Shown: positions 61,406 through 64,000 of the stretch, one piece after another
Numbering within the stretch: position 1 is the stretch's first letter
Layout of the letters: each line of letters opens with the position of its first letter
Source of the DNA: Achromobacter aloeverae
GTDB lineage: Bacteria > Pseudomonadota > Gammaproteobacteria > Burkholderiales > Burkholderiaceae_B
Length of the DNA stretch: 64,000 bases
Assembly (NCBI RefSeq): GCF_004121055.1
Contig: NZ_PYAL01000001.1
Span: forward strand, 124,001-188,000
Direction: 5' to 3'
Notes under the pieces: model-generated
The model's database searches: none
Seen by the model: the letters and a program-made list of their open reading frames with translations, nothing else
Told to the model about the DNA's origin: nothing
Translations under genes and position numbers: made by a program

Positions 61406-62236
61406 TCAATCCGTGATGACCGACGCCCGTCCAAGGTCATTGACATGCCCGTCCGGCAGCGCGGACAGGCGATCGACCAATGCCTGCCGGTTGCCCAGGA
61501 TGTCCTGGCTGCTCTCCAGGAACGCCACCTCCCGCGGGTGCAGCAGCGTCACCGCGAGCAGCCGCACCGGCCCATGCGGCGTATCGAAGCTGGCCGGCAC
61601 GGACGCGGCCGGCAAACCGATCAACAGGCCGGCCATGCCTTCGGGCGACAGCCATTGGGCGGGCAAGCCCTTGACCTCCAGCAGCATGGACACCACGCTG
61701 TGGCGGTCGATCAGCCGCAGGAACTGGCCATGATGCGCCACATTCTGGCTGACCTGGTAGATCAGGTCGAACAGCCACGACCGGGTCAGGTCCTGCGCGG
61801 GTCGTCCCGGCATTTCCGTGTAGACCTCCACGCCGTATCCCAGCCAGCCCGAGTCCAGCGCGCCGGCCGGCCCCCGGCTGACCTGGCGCCTGTCGAACGG
61901 GTCGCTCAAGCCATTGCTGATCGCCAATGTCGCCCCCCGCCGATGAATGACGGTCCACGCCTGGCGCACGGACGGCCACGTCGGCCCGCCCAAGGATGCG
62001 GGGTTGACGAGAGGCGCCAGCACGTCCGGCTCCACATCGCCCAGCAGCGCATAGCATGCGTCGCGCGCCGCCGCCGTCGACGCGAACGTGTCCGACCGCT
62101 CTCGCACGTAATCCGCCAGCACCACGTCCGCGTCCCCCGTGCCGGGCGCCACGCCGTGATCGGCGGCCATTGCCTCCTGGTGTTCCGATGGCCCTGGACG
62201 CTTCTTCAGACCGAGTAATTCTCTCCACCAGCCCAC
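61406..62236 (-). CDS. Suppressor-of-fused (SUFU)-like domain protein
   Basis: A 276-residue protein. The C-terminal half resembles the bacterial SUFU domain, best seen in SFDTPHGPVRLLAVTLLHPR and in GYGVEVYTEMPGRPAQD. Bacterial SUFU-domain proteins are often linked to toxin immunity, but nothing here is clearly a toxin. The start is the GTG at 62236: AGGAGG lies eight bases upstream, better than any longer ATG. The N-terminal half has no recognised domain. I am moderately sure of the family. Confidence 0.65.
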   Translation of the reverse strand: MGWWRELLGLKKRPGPSEHQEAMAADHGVAPGTGDADVVLADYVRERSDTFASTAAARDACYALLGDVEPDVLAPLVNPASLGGPTWPSVRQAWTVIHRRGATLAISNGLSDPFDRRQVSRGPAGALDSGWLGYGVEVYTEMPGRPAQDLTRSWLFDLIYQVSQNVAHHGQFLRLIDRHSVVSMLLEVKGLPAQWLSPEGMAGLLIGLPAASVPASFDTPHGPVRLLAVTLLHPREVAFLESSQDILGNRQALVDRLSALPDGHVNDLGRASVITD

Positions 62237-62356
62237 GCTGATTGCCTCCTGACGGGGCGCAAGAAACCGGAAATGCCGCCACGCATCGTGGCCAATGCCG
62301 ACGGCTTCCCGATATCCGCGCCCGTATCCAGTCATAGTCCGTACGGGCGCACCCGG

Positions 62357-62818
62357 CTATTTCCGGGCCACCTTGTCGTCGGCCCCGCCGGTGTAGTGCA
62401 GCTTGGCCAGTTCAGCCAAGGCCTTCTCCGCGGATTCCAGCGTCAGAACGATGCGTCCCACGAGCACGCCCATCGAGACTTCTTCGCGCACGTACTTCGT
62501 CTCGCCCGCGTCCAGCGTAAAGCTCAGCGTCTTCTCGGTTTCGGTGGACGCGGCGGCCTTATAGGTGCCTTTTGCGCCATCCACGTAGAAGAAGCCCCCC
62601 GGCTGCGACTTGCCCACGACCTGGTCGTTCAGGCGTATCTCGGGCTGCACGGCGGCGCCGAGCATCGAAGACGAACGGAAGAAATACACGCGCCCTTGCC
62701 CCTCCTTGACCTGCGGAATCGTCGAAGACATCTCGGCGAACTTGGGACCGCTGGCTGCGCAACCGGCCAGCAGCGCCACGCCCGCTGCCACGAACGCCCA
62801 CTTCATCACCCGCTTCAT
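62357..62818 (-). CDS. DUF2846-like lipoprotein
   Basis: A 153-residue lipoprotein. The lipobox is VALLAGCAASG, and the mature part resembles DUF2846 (GRVYFFRSSSMLGAAVQPEI, KSQPGGFFYVDGAKGTYKAA). The function of this family is unknown; members are small periplasmic or outer-membrane proteins. Its ATG overlaps the stop of the upstream lipoprotein gene by four bases, so the two are an operon. Confidence 0.82.
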   Translation of the reverse strand: MKRVMKWAFVAAGVALLAGCAASGPKFAEMSSTIPQVKEGQGRVYFFRSSSMLGAAVQPEIRLNDQVVGKSQPGGFFYVDGAKGTYKAAASTETEKTLSFTLDAGETKYVREEVSMGVLVGRIVLTLESAEKALAELAKLHYTGGADDKVARK

Positions 62819-63249
62819 TGCCTCTCTCCCAGCTTCAGCACGACCGGCAGGCCGAGCGCGGAATACGCACGGTCCCCCGGTAGATAAAATCCGACGAGCT
62901 TGTCTTGCGTCACCACCAGGTACGCTTCATGGACCTGGCGTCCTTCGATCGTGAACACCGCGCCTACAGGACGCAGCACGCTGCCCTGGGGCAACGTGCC
63001 GACCTGCCGCCATTGCGAACCCCGCGCAATCTGGCGGCGGTAGCCCGTCGGCAGCATGACCTCGACGTCTTCCTGGAGGAACTGGACTTCTTGCGCGGCG
63101 GCGTTAGCGTCCAGCGTCGCCGGCGCATGGCGCACATTGGCCGCGCACCCGGTCAACACAAGTGCGAGCAGCCCGGCCATGAATGGGCGCGAGCCGCGAC
63201 GACGCCATCGGCGCAGGCGCCGCACATCTCCCAGCCTTGAATCCGCCAC
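62815..63249 (-). CDS. Small lipoprotein, unknown function
   Basis: A 144-residue protein with an Arg-rich n-region (RRLRRWRRRGSRPF) and the lipobox LALVLTGCAAN. The mature part is mostly predicted beta, with EVMLPTGYRRQIARGSQWRQ and DKLVGFYLPGDRAYS; no domain is recognised. The start is a GTG at 63249; an ATG at 63180 would leave no positive charge before the hydrophobic core. It is co-transcribed with the DUF2846 lipoprotein. Confidence 0.72.
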   Translation of the reverse strand: MADSRLGDVRRLRRWRRRGSRPFMAGLLALVLTGCAANVRHAPATLDANAAAQEVQFLQEDVEVMLPTGYRRQIARGSQWRQVGTLPQGSVLRPVGAVFTIEGRQVHEAYLVVTQDKLVGFYLPGDRAYSALGLPVVLKLGERQ

Positions 63250-63290
63250 AATTTGGTCTCATTCTTCTAATCTACTACAAAACATAACAA

Positions 63291-63307
63291 ATCTATTCTG
63301 AATAGAT
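63291..63307. promoter_or_regulatory. 17-bp palindrome upstream of lipoprotein operon
   Basis: ATCTATTC-T-GAATAGAT is a perfect inverted repeat with 8-bp arms, about 40 bp upstream of the GTG start of the lipoprotein operon. It lies in an AT-rich patch within GC-rich DNA, so a regulator binding site is likely. No nearby gene encodes an obvious regulator. Confidence 0.45.
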
Positions 63308-63510
63308 GCTGAAACAGAGACCGGCAGCGGAACGCCGGGACGCCGGGACAGTGTCTCGGAACATTGCGTGCCGCTGCCTGGCGCGCGGCATCCAGCAGTT
63401 CCACGATGCCTATCCAAGGCGTTGCGGATCCGGCTCCGCCGGTCCGCCTGCGCCGTCCCCTAGAGGGGGCTTGCGAAGGAGGTACGGGTGGGCGCCCCTT
63501 GGCCCCGACG

Positions 63511-63589
63511 CGAAAGAAAACACCCCGGTGAACCTGCCCGCCCGGGGTTGGATATCATCCAATCCGGGCGGGAGGTCCACCGGGGTGTT
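63511..63589 (-). terminator. Intrinsic terminator of the cytochrome c gene
   Basis: AACACCCCGGTG (63519-63530) pairs perfectly with CACCGGGGTGTT (63578-63589). An inner near-perfect stem (CCTGCCCGCCCGG with CCGGGCGGGAGG) and a TTGGAT/ATCCAA tip complete a 71-nt hairpin. On the minus strand it is followed by TTTTCTTTCG, a U-rich tract. It ends the minus-strand cytochrome transcript, about 90 bp after its stop. Confidence 0.7.
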
Positions 63590-63681
63590 CGTGACGCTTG
63601 CTCCTTTCGGAGCGCTTGTCCCTTCCGAAGCCAGCCGGAACGGCCGGCCGGGAGGCCGGTCGTCCTTGCCCTAGTCCTTCA

Positions 63682-64000
63682 TCAGCGCTTGGGCTCCGCC
63701 GCGGCGCCCGAATCCTTGCGGATCTTGGCGACCTGGTCGGCGGTGACCGCCGGCGCCTTGTTGCCCCAGCTGGAACGCACGAAGGTCAGCACGTCGGCGA
63801 CATCCTGGTTGGTCAGGCGGTCGTCGAAGGCGGGCATGCCGTAGTGCGTGGGCGCGGCCTTCGTCGAAGGCATCTCGCCACCGCGCAGGACGATGGAGAT
63901 CAGCGACGTCGGATCGGCGGAGTTGACCGCCGAGTTCTGCGCCAGCACCGGGAACGTCTGCTCGTAGCCCTTGCCCGTCGAACGGTGGCAGGCCATGCAG
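63682..64000 (-). CDS. Cytochrome c, C-terminal part (5' partial)
   Basis: The last about 106 residues of a cytochrome c. It begins with the heme motif CMACH at the window edge and ends with FVRSSWGNKAPAVTADQVAK. The probable axial Met lies in HYGMPAFDDRLTNQDVADVL. It matches the third domain of triheme dehydrogenase cytochromes and resembles the C-terminus of the cytochrome at 5885-7264. The start lies beyond the window, and so does any partner dehydrogenase. Confidence 0.85.
   Translation of the reverse strand, partial: CMACHRSTGKGYEQTFPVLAQNSAVNSADPTSLISIVLRGGEMPSTKAAPTHYGMPAFDDRLTNQDVADVLTFVRSSWGNKAPAVTADQVAKIRKDSGAAAEPKR

Larger units (their letters stand above)
63250..63681. other. 432-bp intergenic region
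   Basis: No gene is supported here. It starts with about 50 bp of AT-rich sequence (likely promoter of the lipoprotein operon) containing a 17-bp palindrome. A GC-rich middle has a small CCCCT/AGGGG dyad (63457-63468). The large hairpin at 63519-63589 follows. Open frames across it have poor codon use and no recognisable product. Confidence 0.6.

Noticed and set aside
63306-63674. A 122-codon open frame in the right-hand gap
   Set aside because: It crosses the hairpin terminator, has no binding site or recognisable domain, and its codon use differs from real genes here.

Overview
The window is GC-rich, densely coded DNA from a beta-proteobacterium, most likely of the Alcaligenaceae (Bordetella/Achromobacter type). 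I base this on three orphan Bug/TctC-type periplasmic receptors, many short LysR-, IclR- and GntR-controlled catabolic cassettes, and protein sequences that read like that family. No rRNA, tRNA, CRISPR array, insertion sequence or prophage is visible. Both ends cut a gene: a molybdopterin oxidoreductase at the left and a cytochrome c at the right.

Respiration, 1-23 kb. A plus-strand operon (2-7264) joins a YdeP/FdhF-type molybdopterin oxidoreductase to subunits II, I and III of an aa3-type oxidase, a CtaG-like protein and a triheme cytochrome c. After a short hydrophilic protein, a manganese catalase and a LysR/SDR pair, a minus-strand operon (22888-10700) encodes a complete alternative complex III: ActA, ActB, a fused ActC-ActD, ActE, ActF and a small membrane protein. 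It runs on into Sco and a second, caa3-type oxidase (II, I, III, IV). Every junction inside both operons is a coding overlap. The two oxidases differ in their proton-channel residues. The first keeps the Glu of HPEVY but lacks the D-channel Asp and the K-channel Lys. The second has the A2-type YSHP motif and keeps both.

Catabolic cassettes, 23-39 kb. In order: a stress-type SDR; an IclR regulator opposite a Bug receptor, a 3-hydroxyisobutyrate-dehydrogenase-like enzyme, a D-glutamate-cyclase-like protein and a metallo-beta-lactamase-fold hydrolase; a Bug receptor, a two-subunit CoA-transferase, a DUF35 protein and a Cys-less thiolase-fold protein, facing an IclR regulator across two matched palindromes; a heme oxygenase preceded by a degenerate tandem-repeat array; a LysR regulator opposite a carboxymuconolactone-decarboxylase-like protein, another dehydrogenase and a third Bug receptor; and an HxlR/azoreductase pair around a 25-bp palindrome.

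Defence and iron, 39-48 kb. An AbiEi-type antitoxin is intact, but its AbiEii toxin partner is broken by an internal out-of-frame deletion. A LysR/DUF4865 pair, an ECF sigma-FecR-TonB receptor iron-uptake set and a GFA-domain protein follow.

5-oxoproline and peptide block, 48-61 kb. A GntR regulator diverges from a co-directional block: aminotransferase, 5-oxoprolinase PxpB, PxpC and PxpA, a strong intrinsic terminator, an oligopeptide-type ABC transporter with a fused double ATPase, an M20 amidohydrolase, a D-2-hydroxyacid dehydrogenase and an N-formylglutamate-amidohydrolase-like protein. I infer uptake and deblocking of N-blocked amino acids or peptides.

The right end holds a SUFU-like protein, two small lipoproteins, a 432-bp non-coding stretch with a palindrome and a 71-nt hairpin terminator, and the tail of a cytochrome c.
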